Below, piece by piece: positions 7,547 through 16,274 of a stretch of 64,000 nucleotides of DNA. The position numbers were made by a program, and so were the translations under genes. The DNA comes from Hyphomonadaceae bacterium. Lineage in GTDB: Bacteria > Pseudomonadota > Alphaproteobacteria > Caulobacterales > Aquidulcibacteraceae. Each line of letters begins with the position of its first letter. The first letter of the stretch is position 1. Under the pieces are notes generated by a model. The model did no database searches and had not been told where the DNA came from. It was given only the letters and a program-made list of their open reading frames with translations. The stretch covers positions 62,001 to 126,000 of the forward strand of contig JAIELJ010000011.1 of NCBI GenBank assembly GCA_019753105.1, written 5' to 3'.

Positions 7547-8610
7547 AGCCGCTCGCGCCGGGTTCGACCATCGGCATTCTCGGCGGCGGCCAACTCGGCC
7601 GCATGCTCGCGATCGCCGCCGCTCAACTCGGCTTCGACGTCTGCATCTTCACCGACGAACCCGACAGCCCCGCCTCACGCGTGGCCGCGAAAACCATTGT
7701 CGGCAATTATCTCGACACCGCCGCACTCGCCGATTTTGCGCGCCGCGTAGCCGTCGTCACCACCGAGTTCGAGAACGTCCCTGCACAAACCGCGGAAGCC
7801 TTGATCGCCGCCGGCGCCCGCGTGGCGCCTTGCCCGAACGCACTCGCCATCGCGCAGGATCGCTTCGACGAGAAGAGCTTTCTTCAAGCGCTTGGCATCG
7901 CGACGCCGCCCTTCGCGGCGATCAATTCGCAAGCCGATCTCGAAACCGCAGTCGAGCGCATCGGCCTCCCGGCGATCTTGAAGACGCGCCGCCTAGGCTA
8001 TGACGGCCGCGGCCAAATCCGCTTGAAGAGCGAAGCGGACGTCGCCGGCGCGTATGCGAAACTCGGCGCGCCGGGCATTCTCGAGGGCTTCTGCGCATTT
8101 GAGCGCGAAGTCTCAATCATCGCCGCGCGCGGCTGGGACGGCGCCATCGTTCACTACGATCTCTGCGAGAACGAGCACGAAGGCGGCATACTCTCGCGCA
8201 CCACGCTGCCCGCCAAAGTCAACGCCGCCGTGCAAGGCGCAGCGCTAGAGGCGGCAGAGAAAGTGCTCCACGCCTTCGATTATGTCGGCGTGCTGACCAT
8301 CGAACTTTTCGTGATGGCAGACGGCTCGCTCATCGCCAACGAAATGGCGCCGCGCGTTCACAATAGCGGTCACTGGACGATTGAGGGCGCGCTCACCTCG
8401 CAGTTCGAACAACACATCCGCGCTGTCGCCGCATGGCCGCTAGGGCCCGCGACACGCTTGGCGCAAATCGAAATGCTGAACCTCATCGGCGAAGACGCCG
8501 ACGCCTGGCTCGCGCTCGCCGCCGACCCGAACGCGCGGCTCCATCTCTACGGCAAGCGCGACACGCGCGCCGGCCGCAAGATGGGGCATGTAACGAAGCT
8601 CATCGTCTAA
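7543..8610 (+). CDS. purK: N5-carboxyaminoimidazole ribonucleotide synthase PurK
   Basis: ATP-grasp ligase that makes N5-CAIR from AIR, bicarbonate and ATP. The N-terminal Rossmann-like part starts [17 protein letters not shown] (about residues 9-25). The central ATP-grasp lobe has K-T-R-R-x-G-Y-D-G-(R)-G-Q, the phosphate-binding loop, near 147-158, and the C-terminal lobe has [12 protein letters not shown]-(W)-T, the PurK signature, near 266-279. 355 aa is the typical length. It follows purE with a 4-base overlap; the two form an operon. Confidence 0.96.
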   Translation: MKPLAPGSTIGILGGGQLGRMLAIAAAQLGFDVCIFTDEPDSPASRVAAKTIVGNYLDTAALADFARRVAVVTTEFENVPAQTAEALIAAGARVAPCPNALAIAQDRFDEKSFLQALGIATPPFAAINSQADLETAVERIGLPAILKTRRLGYDGRGQIRLKSEADVAGAYAKLGAPGILEGFCAFEREVSIIAARGWDGAIVHYDLCENEHEGGILSRTTLPAKVNAAVQGAALEAAEKVLHAFDYVGVLTIELFVMADGSLIANEMAPRVHNSGHWTIEGALTSQFEQHIRAVAAWPLGPATRLAQIEMLNLIGEDADAWLALAADPNARLHLYGKRDTRAGRKMGHVTKLIV

Positions 8611-8614
8611 CTTG

Positions 8615-8761
8615 CTACGCCGCGAATAGCGCCAGCGCCCCAAAAGCAACCAAGGCAACCGCGATACCGGCGATCAAATGAAACACGCATAGAGCAACCG
8701 CGGGGCCCGCGCCCCGCGCGTCAGCTTCAACACGGGCAGCGCTACAAGCGGGATGATTCAT
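8615..8761 (-). CDS. Small membrane protein, 48 aa
   Basis: Short frame with one clear transmembrane segment at residues about 23-47 (ALCVFHLIAGIAVALVAFGA and on) after a short N-terminal tail MNHPACSAARVEADARG. AGGAG lies eight bases before the ATG at 8759-8761, a good ribosome site. The start overlaps the end of the upstream minus-strand gene (8742-9176) by 20 bases, so the two are likely co-transcribed. Too short for most gene callers; function unknown. Confidence 0.65.
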   Translation of the reverse strand: MNHPACSAARVEADARGAGPAVALCVFHLIAGIAVALVAFGALALFAA

Positions 8762-9176
8762 GGCGGCTCTCCTGAAGCGCCAGATGCGCTACAAGAGAGT
8801 TCGTCTCACACCGGGCGCGGGTTACGACGCTAACCCGGAACGCCTCGTCGCGGGCAGCGTAGAGCCAAAGCCCGATCACATAGAGCGCCGGGAGGAAGAA
8901 CCAGAGCACACCTGACACACTCTCAATCCAGCGCGGGATCAAGCGCGCTTGTATCGTCATGCCGTCACCATCTTCGATGGAGACCAGAGAGCCGGTCTGC
9001 ATCAGCGTGTACGCCAAGAGCCCGACACAAATCCAAAAACCAACGGCGGTTGCGATCAGCGGAAACGTCCGCTCCGCGTAGTCGTCAGCGGGATGTTTAT
9101 CCATATTGAAGATGCTTGGCCAAACGGCCAGCGGCCAAAGCGCGGCGCTGACCAGCCGCTGCGGAGATGCTTGCAT
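8742..9176 (-). CDS. Hypothetical membrane protein with two transmembrane segments
   Basis: 144 aa. Two hydrophobic segments are seen: about residues 40-62 (FPLIATAVGFWICVGLLAY) and about 88-107 (SGVLWFFLPALYVIGLWLY). The N-terminus MQASPQRLVSAALWPLAVWP is itself moderately hydrophobic. The start at 9176 has GAGGAGG upstream, so it was preferred over an internal Met (MDKHPADDYAE). The C-terminal tail is charged and probably cytoplasmic. No family recognised; it forms a two-gene unit with the 48-aa membrane protein. Confidence 0.65.
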   Translation of the reverse strand: MQASPQRLVSAALWPLAVWPSIFNMDKHPADDYAERTFPLIATAVGFWICVGLLAYTLMQTGSLVSIEDGDGMTIQARLIPRWIESVSGVLWFFLPALYVIGLWLYAARDEAFRVSVVTRARCETNSLVAHLALQESRHESSRL

Positions 9177-9337
9177 GCGCTTGCCTCCTCACGGGGTCCG
9201 TGATGGCGCACTCTAGCGCGGATTTCGCGGATTGGCGCGCGTATCGAAAATTTCACCTGCCTCGCTGCGATGGCGCATGCGCCGCTTGGCAAGCGCGTTT
9301 TGCCCTCTAGGATGGCTTACAACCAGGGGGAGAGACG

Positions 9338-10885
9338 GTGCTGGCGCGTCTTATCGCAAGTTTGGTGTTCGCTACCGCATGCGCGTTCGCAGGCACAGCG
9401 ACGGCGCAAGACGGCCGCTGGTATCGCGCCGAGAGCGCCAACTTCATCGTCTATGGCGACATGAGCGATCAGCAGGTCCGCAACGCTGCGCAATCGCTCG
9501 AAGATTTCGACCTCGTCTTGCGGGCGCTCATGCGCCAAGCCGAACGGCCGACTGAGACAAAACTTGAAGTCTATCTGGTGCGCAATATCCGCGGCCTTCG
9601 CGTCGTAGCGCCTGGCATGAGCGATGACGTTGGGGGGTTCTACACCGCCGGCAATGACATGATCGCCGCCTTCTCACGCTACGATCGCGACATGGGCCTC
9701 GATCGCCGCACCATCCTTTTTCACGAATACGCCCACCACTTCATGCTGCACTATTTTCCGGCAGCGTATCCCGGCTGGTATGTCGAAGGCTTCGCGGAGT
9801 ATGTCTCAACCGTCGAGATTGTTCGCCGTCGCGCAACCATCGGACGCCCGTCCGACAACCGCTTCGCTTGGCTCGACGTGCCCGGCTACGAAGATTTCGA
9901 GATCGAGCACTTGATCGCGCCGGAACGCGTCACGCGGCCGACCAACCTCTTCATGCAGCAATACTATGCATACTCCTGGTTTGCTGCGAGCTATCTCTCG
10001 AACACGACCGAACGCCTGCGCGGGCTTGAGCGCTATGTCGCCCTACTCGGCGAAGGCGGCGATCCGGTGGAATCGTTCGAGCCGGCGTTTGGCATTACCG
10101 TCGAACAATTTGGCGAAGAGCTTGATGAATATCGCCGAGGCGGTGGCCGCTCGCGTTTGCTGCACATCGACATGCCCACCGAAATGGCGCCGATAACTGT
10201 GACCCGCCTGCCGCGCTCGGCGAACGATCTCCTGCTGCCGCTCGCGCGCCTGCGCACCAGCAGCGCCGACATTAGCGACGAAGACGCCGCGGAAATTACA
10301 CAAGCGGCGCAAGCGTTCATAAACGAGCCGATGGCCCGTCTTGTGCTCGCCCGCCTCGCCATTCGCCGCGGCGACAATGCCGGCGCGCGCGGCCATCTCG
10401 ATGCGCTCTTTTCCACGCAGGAAAACGATCCTGAAGGCCGTTACCTGCTTGCGAAAATGATCCTCGACGAAACTGAAGAGCTTTCACCCGATGAAGCGCG
10501 CGCTGGTCTCGTCGAAGCGCGCCGCCATCTAGTGCGTTCGTTCCGCGAGGATCCGAACTACTACCCGACGCTCTATCTCTATTCGCTGACCTTCGCCGGC
10601 GAGTATGAACCGATGAGCGACGATCAACTCGAAGTGCTGGCGCGCGCGCTCGAGCTCGCGCCGCAGGCCGATCATATCCGCATGCTGCTGGCGCGCGAAT
10701 TGATCCGTTCTGAAGAGTACGATTTGGCGGTCGCCACCCTACGTCCGGTGATCTACGCGCCGCACGGCGGCGATTCAGCGATGTACGCGCGCTGGCTCTT
10801 CGATGCGGCGCGAGCGCAAGAACAGCCGCAAGGTCACTGGCGCGACCGCGATACGCCAGCGGCGGTCAACGACGGCGCGGACTAG
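9338..10885 (+). CDS. Secreted zinc metallopeptidase-like protein with helical repeats
   Basis: A GTG start at 9338 (GGGGGAG just upstream) gives a signal peptide ending TATAQ and a 515-aa protein. Residues 129-133 are HEYAH, an HExxH zinc motif (H129, E130, H133), followed by WYVEGFAEY at about 147-155 whose Glu150 or Glu154 would be the third ligand, the gluzincin pattern seen in peptidases of the MA clan such as the DUF1570 group. The second half is a run of helix pairs resembling TPR repeats (A-R-x-x-L-x-x-L, L-A-x-A-L-E-L-A-P). Periplasmic proteolysis is plausible but substrate is unknown. It ends overlapping the convergent COQ9 gene by four bases. Confidence 0.75.
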   Translation: MLARLIASLVFATACAFAGTATAQDGRWYRAESANFIVYGDMSDQQVRNAAQSLEDFDLVLRALMRQAERPTETKLEVYLVRNIRGLRVVAPGMSDDVGGFYTAGNDMIAAFSRYDRDMGLDRRTILFHEYAHHFMLHYFPAAYPGWYVEGFAEYVSTVEIVRRRATIGRPSDNRFAWLDVPGYEDFEIEHLIAPERVTRPTNLFMQQYYAYSWFAASYLSNTTERLRGLERYVALLGEGGDPVESFEPAFGITVEQFGEELDEYRRGGGRSRLLHIDMPTEMAPITVTRLPRSANDLLLPLARLRTSSADISDEDAAEITQAAQAFINEPMARLVLARLAIRRGDNAGARGHLDALFSTQENDPEGRYLLAKMILDETEELSPDEARAGLVEARRHLVRSFREDPNYYPTLYLYSLTFAGEYEPMSDDQLEVLARALELAPQADHIRMLLARELIRSEEYDLAVATLRPVIYAPHGGDSAMYARWLFDAARAQEQPQGHWRDRDTPAAVNDGAD

Positions 10886-11532
10886 CGGCTCGGATAGCGA
10901 AAGCGCGCGGCGACGCCGATGGCGGTTTGCACGCCTTCGGAGAGCGGCTTCAGCTGCGCCTTGAACTTCTCGAACTGCATCACGTTTCCGATGCGCGCGT
11001 CGAGGAACACCCAGGTCGCTTCGTGATCGGGGCTGTTATCTGCAAACCAGCGCGAATAGGTGCTGGCGATCACGCCGGAGAGGATCGCGCGCTTCGAATA
11101 ATAGTTGCCGTCCGTCGACGTATCGCTGAGTGCGCGCCAGATCCGGTCCGCCGTGCGCCACACCAAGCGCGCCGCGAGCGGCCCACGATCGGGACGGCTG
11201 AGCGCCCGCGTCATCGCCCGCGCGGCTTCCTTGTAGGGCGCTTGCGCTTCTAGCCGGACCTGGACACAGGCCTTCACCCGCTGGCTGTAGCGCATGGCCT
11301 GGAGATCGAGCCCGTCGAGCGCTTCCAGCATGGCCTGGTCGGCCCGGTCGGCGAAGGCGTCCATCAGGTCCTCTGCCCCGTTGGGGCAGGCAAGCGCAGC
11401 CTCGCCTTCCGAGAGCTGGACTTCCTCGCAGGCGGCCTTCAAGGCCGCGTCCGTCCACCCCAAACGGGCGGCATGGGCTGGAAAAGCCTCAAGAATTCGG
11501 GCGCGGAACCGGGCTGAAGGGGCTTCGGACAT
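10882..11532 (-). CDS. COQ9-family protein (ubiquinone biosynthesis)
   Basis: COQ9 is a TetR-like fold protein that binds isoprenoid lipids and presents precursors to the hydroxylase COQ7 in ubiquinone synthesis. The family's C-terminal signature is obvious: [18 protein letters not shown] near residues 137-154, after W-R-x-A-D-x-I-W and before Y-x-x-W. Full length is 216 aa, as in other alphaproteobacteria. The N-terminal helices (about 10-60) correspond to the degenerate helix-turn-helix. The gene precedes rpsU, which is transcribed away on the other strand. Confidence 0.9.
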   Translation of the reverse strand: MSEAPSARFRARILEAFPAHAARLGWTDAALKAACEEVQLSEGEAALACPNGAEDLMDAFADRADQAMLEALDGLDLQAMRYSQRVKACVQVRLEAQAPYKEAARAMTRALSRPDRGPLAARLVWRTADRIWRALSDTSTDGNYYSKRAILSGVIASTYSRWFADNSPDHEATWVFLDARIGNVMQFEKFKAQLKPLSEGVQTAIGVAARFRYPSR

Positions 11533-11691
11533 GGTGCAAAGCTACGCCTGACCTGCCCCGCCGTCGACCCGCTCTGGCATGGACAGGGGCGCGGCCTTTT
11601 GCTATGGCCCCGCCTTCGCTTCAGAACGGGGCTCGCTGGCGGCAAGCACAGCGGCCGATTTGGTATTGGTTTCGGGTTACGGGAGACGGTC

Positions 11692-11925
11692 CTGGTACAG
11701 ATTTTCGTACGCGACAACAACGTCGATCAGGCGTTGAAAGCGCTCAAAAAGAAGATGCAGCGGGAAGGCACTTTCCGCGAAATGAAGCGCCGTAACCATT
11801 ACGAGAAGCCTTCGGAAAAGCGTGCGCGTGAACGCGCCGAAGCTGTGCGCCGCGCCCGTAAGCTGGCCCGCAAGCGCGCGCAGCGTGAAGGCCTTCTGCC
11901 GAAGCCGCCGCCACGTCCGCGGTAA
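11692..11925 (+). CDS. rpsU: 30S ribosomal protein S21, apparent CTG start
   Basis: Small-subunit protein that helps base-pairing of the Shine-Dalgarno with 16S rRNA. The sequence [22 protein letters not shown] is the normal alphaproteobacterial S21, ending in the expected Arg/Lys-rich tail. No ATG, GTG or TTG sits at the conserved start; the codon that aligns with the usual Met is CTG at 11692, and GGGAG is exactly six bases upstream, so CTG appears to be the initiator. A longer frame from 11599 would add 31 residues absent in the family. A strong terminator follows. Confidence 0.88.
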   Translation: MVQIFVRDNNVDQALKALKKKMQREGTFREMKRRNHYEKPSEKRARERAEAVRRARKLARKRAQREGLLPKPPPRPR

Positions 11926-11950
11926 GCTGACCAGCGTCACAGAGTTTTGA

Positions 11951-11985
11951 AAGCGCCGTCCGGTTCGGGCGGCGCTTTTGTTTTA
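11951..11985 (+). terminator. Intrinsic terminator of rpsU
   Basis: AAGCGCCG (from 11951) pairs with CGGCGCTT (to 11977) with a G-T extended inner stem, followed by TTTTGTTTT. It also overlaps the 3' end of the convergent MarR gene. Confidence 0.9.
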
Positions 11986-12411
11986 GCCGCGCGCAAGCTC
12001 AAGCATCAGCCCTGCCGCATCCGCCAACAGCGCGCGCTGTTCGCGCGGCAGCTTAGCGATCCGCGCCTGCAGCAGCTTTAAGCGCCGCTTGCGCCCCGCT
12101 TCCAGAACCGCACGCCCCTTCGCCGTCGCCTCGACGCTTACACCACGGCGATCGTTGGGATCGGCGCGCTTCAGCGCTAGCCCCTCGCCTTCCAGATCAG
12201 CGACCAGCTTCGACATCGTCGCCGCCGTCACCTGCTCGGCGCGCGCGAGGCCGGTGAGACTTTGTGGCCCGGCAAACACCAGCACCGAAAGCGCCGAGAG
12301 CTTCGGCGCGCTGACGCCCGTTTCGTCGTCCGCCACTCGAACGGCCCGCAGCAAGCGGATCGCGCCGCTGTGCAAGCGATCGGCGGTGTGAAGCGCATCC
12401 TGTCTGGCCAT
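11983..12411 (-). CDS. MarR-family transcriptional regulator
   Basis: 142 aa with the winged helix-turn-helix layout of MarR: dimerisation helix at the N-terminus, S-A-L-S-V-L near 40, recognition region L-T-G-L-A-R-A-E-Q-V-T-A-A-T-M-S-K-L-V at about 52-70, and a wing with D-P-N-D-R-R-G-V-S-V near 84-93, the hallmark D-x-R-(R/G) wing. It is divergent from the VOC-domain gene at 12476 across a 64-bp region that holds a promoter and an inverted repeat, so it probably controls that gene and itself. The ligand is unknown. Confidence 0.88.
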   Translation of the reverse strand: MARQDALHTADRLHSGAIRLLRAVRVADDETGVSAPKLSALSVLVFAGPQSLTGLARAEQVTAATMSKLVADLEGEGLALKRADPNDRRGVSVEATAKGRAVLEAGRKRRLKLLQARIAKLPREQRALLADAAGLMLELARG

Positions 12412-12425
12412 GCGCGAATTGTGCG

Positions 12426-12454
12426 TTGACTTATTTAGTTAGTCAAACTAATTA
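12426..12454 (+). promoter_or_regulatory. Promoter with embedded MarR-type operator
   Basis: TTGACT at 12426-12431, a 17-base spacer and TAATTA at 12449-12454 form a good sigma-70-type promoter for the VOC gene. Between and over these boxes lies TTAGTT-N5-AACTAA (12435-12451; arms extend to 9 bases with one mismatch), an inverted repeat of the size bound by MarR dimers. Binding would block the promoter; this is inferred from position only. Confidence 0.65.
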
Positions 12455-12475
12455 CATGGATAATTGGAGGTGGAA

Positions 12476-12856
12476 ATGTCCGAGGCCGCTTTGCTCAATG
12501 GCGTATGCCAAATCGGCATCGCCACGACCCAGCCCGATGCCATCGTTGCTTTTTACCGCGATATCCTGGGCGCGCCGGTGCTGTTCGAGGCGAGCGGGAT
12601 GACCTTCATGCGCATCGGCGCCACGTCCGTCATGATCGGCGGCGTGCCGGATGCGAAACCGCCGAGCGGCGACGTCATCATCTATTTCGAACCCGCCGAT
12701 TGGGACGCGACCAACGCCCGGCTTGAAGCCGCCGGCGTCGCGTTCATCCGCGACGCCATGGTCGTGCAGCGCGACGGTTCGCGCGAGCACATGTTGCGCC
12801 CGTTTTCAGATCCAGAAGGCCGGCCGATCTATCTGCACGGCTGGCGCAGCGTTTAG
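12476..12856 (+). CDS. VOC (glyoxalase/bleomycin-resistance) family protein
   Basis: 126 aa with the two beta-alpha-beta-beta-beta modules of the vicinal oxygen chelate fold: first module Q-I-G-I-A-T-T-Q-P-D-A-I-V-A-F-Y-R-D-I-L-G (about 13-33), second D-W-D-A-T-N-A-R-L-E-A-A-G-V-A-F ending in R-P-F-S-D-P-E-G-R-P-I-Y-L. Such proteins include dioxygenases, glyoxalases and antibiotic-binding proteins; no specific activity can be read. The ATG at 12476 follows TGGAGG by five bases. Its promoter carries the presumed operator of the divergent MarR regulator, which suggests a detoxification or aromatic-compound role. Ends four bases inside the convergent VOC gene. Confidence 0.8.
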   Translation: MSEAALLNGVCQIGIATTQPDAIVAFYRDILGAPVLFEASGMTFMRIGATSVMIGGVPDAKPPSGDVIIYFEPADWDATNARLEAAGVAFIRDAMVVQRDGSREHMLRPFSDPEGRPIYLHGWRSV

Positions 12857-13233
12857 CCGCCGCGGCCGGTGTAGAAGACGGCGAACTTGTTGCCGTCGAG
12901 ATCGCGGAAATAGCCGAACTCGCCAAACGCACCGCGCGCGCCGGGCTTGCCCTCGCACGTCGCACCAAGCGAAATCGCTTTGTCGTAGACGGCGGCGACC
13001 TGCTCTTTACTATCGACCTCGATCGCGATCATTCCGCCATTGCTGACAGTGGCGCCTTGGCCGTCATAGGGCCGTGTGACCATGATCATCGCGCCCTTGC
13101 CGAGCCGATAGAGCAGTCCGTGCGGCGTCGGGAACAGACGCTTGCCGTCGAGATCGGCGAGCAGCGCATCATAAAACGCTGTCGCGCGATCGAAGTCATT
13201 GGTGCCAACGCAAACATAGCCAACACGAGCCAT
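12853..13233 (-). CDS. VOC-family protein (lactoylglutathione lyase-like)
   Basis: 126 aa. It begins MARVGYVCVGTNDFDRATAF, the usual first strand and helix of VOC proteins, and ends G-E-F-G-Y-F-R-D-L-D-G-N-K-F-A-V-F, the strand with the metal-side Glu-type D-x-D-G-N motif. The start at 13233 is backed by GGGAGGAGCG on the minus strand, so the longer frame to 13512 was not used. It faces the other VOC gene and the stops overlap by four bases; the two are only distantly alike. Function beyond the fold is unknown. Confidence 0.8.
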   Translation of the reverse strand: MARVGYVCVGTNDFDRATAFYDALLADLDGKRLFPTPHGLLYRLGKGAMIMVTRPYDGQGATVSNGGMIAIEVDSKEQVAAVYDKAISLGATCEGKPGARGAFGEFGYFRDLDGNKFAVFYTGRGG

Positions 13234-13310
13234 ATCGCTCCTCCCTGTCATTATTGCGCGGGACAGTGACGCTACGCGCAGACGCGTCAAGATGACGTTG
13301 CGGCGGGTCT

Positions 13311-14747
13311 CTAGCCCTTCGCGTCCTTGCGCCCACGCCAGCTGGACATGGAGACCTGATCCACGACACCGGCTTTGAACACGCGCGCGGCGAGCGCGAG
13401 GATGATCGCCGCACTCGCGGCCATTATGACGGCCATGCCGGCGATCTCGATCCAATCGAGCCCCGATGGCGCGCGGATGAGCAGCAGGAACGGCGTAAAG
13501 AGCGGTATCCAACTTGCCGTCTCGACGATCGGCGCATTCGGATTATCGAGTGCCGGCGTCAGCAGCATCATCGGAATGGCGAGCACAAGCGCCACCGGCC
13601 CGAGCAAGGTCTGCGCTTCCTGCTGAGACTCACAGAGCGAGCCGAGCGCCAGGAAAATCGCGCCGTACATAATGTAACCGAACACAAACCCGAACAGGAA
13701 CGCCGCAATCAAACGCGGCTCCAGGAACGCCGCTGCGACTTGGCCAAAGATGCTATCGCTCGCCCGATCCGCCGCGAGACTCAGCAATCCTCCACCCAGC
13801 GCGCCCCAGAAGAGAAAGAGCGTCAAGCTCACCATCGCGACGCCGATGAGCTTGCCGGTGAGGATTTGCAGCGGCGAGACGCTCGTCAGCAGTGTGTCGA
13901 GAATCTTATTGGATTTCTCTTCAATCACGCTGGAAAGCAGCATGTTCGCAACCGAGAACACCACGCTCCACAGAATGAACGAAAGCGCCAGCGCCGCGTA
14001 GGATGGCGCGCGTTCCCGCAGAGTGACTTGCCCGTCGCCTGTCGTGGCGCGTGGGTCGAACTGCGCCACTTGCGGGTCGAAAGCATCGAGACGATCGGCC
14101 TCCGTCGGCGCCAGGCCTTGTGCAGCGAGCGCTTCGCGCTGCATCTCCAGGCGCATGGCGCGGCGTGCGATATTGATGGGCTCGCTATGGCTTAGCCCCG
14201 TGCTCCAGTATTCGATCACCGGCGCGCCATCGGCGCGGCGTATGTTGAGCGCGCCAAATAAAGTGCGCCCATCCGCCAGCATTTGCGTGCCGTCGAGATA
14301 AGGCCGCATCGCCTGCACATCCGGCGCGGGCGCTTGGATGATTTGGTAACGCTGCGTCGGCGACGGGAACGCCGCCAAAGCGCGCGGCGCGCTGCGGGAA
14401 ACAACAACGCGCGCCGCCTCGATACCGGCCGCGCGGTTGGGCGCGGCATCGAACGCGGCAGTTGCCTCAAGCGCGATCGCGGGCGCGGTCGCATCGAGAT
14501 AGGCGCGTATCTCCGCACGCGCCTCACGCCGGGCGTTATCGGCGAAGGCCTGCCGCACGGCAGTCAGATCTTCCGTGCGCTCCGCGACGATCGCCAGCAC
14601 GCGCGGCGGCTCCGCCCGCGCCAGCAGAACGGGGCCGAACAATAGCAGCGCGATAATGATCGGCGCCGTCAACAGCGAAAGCCAAAAGCCCCACGCGCCC
14701 ACATAAGCCAAGTATTCACGCCGCGCGACGAGGAAGACAGGAGACAT
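13311..14747 (-). CDS. ABC-2 type exporter permease (NatB-like)
   Basis: 478 aa with one transmembrane helix near the N-terminus (about 17-42, WGFWLSLLTAPIIIALLLFG), a large extracytoplasmic domain of about 200 residues, and five or six helices at the C-terminus. The cytoplasmic motif E-E-K-S-N-K-I-L-D-T-L-L-T-S-V-S-P near residue 275 is the coupling segment of NatB/ABC-2 permeases. NatAB in Bacillus exports sodium; homologues in other bacteria have varied or unknown cargo. The ATPase gene lies immediately upstream with a 5-bp gap. Confidence 0.88.
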   Translation of the reverse strand: MSPVFLVARREYLAYVGAWGFWLSLLTAPIIIALLLFGPVLLARAEPPRVLAIVAERTEDLTAVRQAFADNARREARAEIRAYLDATAPAIALEATAAFDAAPNRAAGIEAARVVVSRSAPRALAAFPSPTQRYQIIQAPAPDVQAMRPYLDGTQMLADGRTLFGALNIRRADGAPVIEYWSTGLSHSEPINIARRAMRLEMQREALAAQGLAPTEADRLDAFDPQVAQFDPRATTGDGQVTLRERAPSYAALALSFILWSVVFSVANMLLSSVIEEKSNKILDTLLTSVSPLQILTGKLIGVAMVSLTLFLFWGALGGGLLSLAADRASDSIFGQVAAAFLEPRLIAAFLFGFVFGYIMYGAIFLALGSLCESQQEAQTLLGPVALVLAIPMMLLTPALDNPNAPIVETASWIPLFTPFLLLIRAPSGLDWIEIAGMAVIMAASAAIILALAARVFKAGVVDQVSMSSWRGRKDAKG

Positions 14748-14752
14748 CAGCC

Positions 14753-15694
14753 CTACTCCGCCGCGTTCGGCTGCGCTTTATCGCCGACCAGGGCGACAAA
14801 CGCTTCATGCAAACTCGCCCGCGCCGGCTCGAACAAGGAAAGCGGCGCGCCCGCCTCCACGCACGCTTGCAACAATTGCCGCGAGCCGTGACCGTTCTCC
14901 AAGCGCACGCGCCAACGGCGGTTTCCGTGTTCGCCGAGTTCTTCGCTGATGGTGAACCCACGGCCGGCCAGCGCGGCACCGAGGTCGTATTCGCCACCAT
15001 CAGTTTCCAGCACGGCGACGCTGGGTGCGAGCGCAAGCGCGTCGCGCACCGTGCCTTCGAACGCCGCGCGACCGTGCGCGATCAGCAGGATGCGATCACA
15101 CAACCGTTCTGCATGCTCCATGACATGCGTGGAGAATAAGATCGTGCGCCCCGCCTTCGCTTCGGCGCGGATGGTTTCTTCCAGCACGCGCTGATTAACG
15201 GGATCGAGCCCTGAGAACGGCTCGTCAAAAATGATCAAGTCCGGCTCGTGCGCGATCGCGGCGAGCACCTGGACTTTCTGGGCCATGCCTTTCGAAAGCG
15301 TCTTGATCTTTTTGCGCCGGTGCTTGCCCAAGCCATGCGCTTCGAGCAGCTGATCGGCGCGTTTGAACGCTTTGCCTGCGGGCACGCCTTTCAGCCGCGC
15401 GAGATAGGCGATCGCGCCGCGCGCCGTCATCGAACGATAGAGGCCGCGCTCCTCCGGCAAATAGCCGACGCGCTTCATCGTCTCGCGATCAGCGGGCCCT
15501 CCGAGCACCGTGATCGCGCCCGAGGTCGGCCGCAGCACGCCGACAAGCATGCGTAGTGTCGATGACTTGCCCGCGCCGTTCGGCCCAAGCACGCCATAGA
15601 TCGATCCCTGGGGGACCTTGAAGCTCAGGTCTTGCACCGCCGTGCGCGCGCCGTAGCGCTTGACCAGCCCTTCTGCTTCCAGCGCGGCATTCAT
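14753..15694 (-). CDS. ABC transporter ATPase (NatA-like)
   Basis: 313 aa. Walker A GPNGAGKS at about 38-45, Walker B L-I-I-F-D-E-P at about 158-164, D-loop S-G-L-D-P and switch histidine in S-T-H-V-M-E-H. The signature is LSKGM rather than LSGGQ, a variant common in NatA-type exporters. The last 90 residues form the extra C-terminal domain of DUF4162-type ATPases. It pairs with the permease just downstream and is the only ATPase for it here. Confidence 0.92.
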   Translation of the reverse strand: MNAALEAEGLVKRYGARTAVQDLSFKVPQGSIYGVLGPNGAGKSSTLRMLVGVLRPTSGAITVLGGPADRETMKRVGYLPEERGLYRSMTARGAIAYLARLKGVPAGKAFKRADQLLEAHGLGKHRRKKIKTLSKGMAQKVQVLAAIAHEPDLIIFDEPFSGLDPVNQRVLEETIRAEAKAGRTILFSTHVMEHAERLCDRILLIAHGRAAFEGTVRDALALAPSVAVLETDGGEYDLGAALAGRGFTISEELGEHGNRRWRVRLENGHGSRQLLQACVEAGAPLSLFEPARASLHEAFVALVGDKAQPNAAE

Positions 15695-15798
15695 GCGTAG
15701 CCACGTTTACGGGGCTTTCGCCCCAGATCAAGCGCGCGCGATTGACGCGCGAAGATAAAGCGCAGCATGGTTGATGCGCCGCAACGGGGGTTGTCACA

Positions 15799-16206
15799 AT
15801 GGCAGTGCTGCGCGTCGTACTGGGCGTCCTAATCGGTATCGCCGCGGGAGTAGGCGTCGTCATGCTTGGCGACATGCTGAATCACCTCTTCTTTCCCCCG
15901 CCCCCAGAAGTGCAGGTCACCAATCCCGAGGCGATCCGGGATTACATGCAAACCGCCCCGATGCTCTCGCTTCTTGGCCTCCCGGTGACATGGACGGTCG
16001 CGGCTTTTGTCGGTGCGTTCGCAGCTGCGAAGATCGCCGCACGCCGTTGGGCGGGATGGATTGCCGGCTGCGCCCTCTTCGCGGCGACCGGTCTAAACCT
16101 CGTCCTGATCCCGCATCCTTCTTGGATGCTGATAGCGGCAATCATCTTCGTGCCGGCGGGCGCGTGGTTCGGCGCGCAACTCGGCGCGCCACGGACGCAG
16201 ACCTAA
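15799..16206 (+). CDS. Hypothetical membrane protein, four transmembrane segments
   Basis: 135 aa with hydrophobic segments at about 3-25, 53-80, 85-105 and 107-130, so nearly all of the chain is in the membrane, apart from a loop with proline run FPPPPEVQVTNPEAIRDYM at about 31-50. No family motif was recognised. It is preceded by a small GC hairpin (15711-15724) and divergent from the NatA-like gene. A role cannot be proposed from sequence. Confidence 0.6.
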   Translation: MAVLRVVLGVLIGIAAGVGVVMLGDMLNHLFFPPPPEVQVTNPEAIRDYMQTAPMLSLLGLPVTWTVAAFVGAFAAAKIAARRWAGWIAGCALFAATGLNLVLIPHPSWMLIAAIIFVPAGAWFGAQLGAPRTQT

Positions 16207-16274
16207 AATTTTTGCTTCCCGCTTGTCGCACGGAACAACTGGGAGTTAGCTGAGCCTCCGATCTGGAGGCTCTC

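Noticed and set aside
12853-13512. Long form (219 aa) of the second VOC gene
   Set aside because: The extra N-terminus is Arg/His-rich and lies over the 3' end of the ABC permease gene; a strong ribosome site supports the start at 13233.
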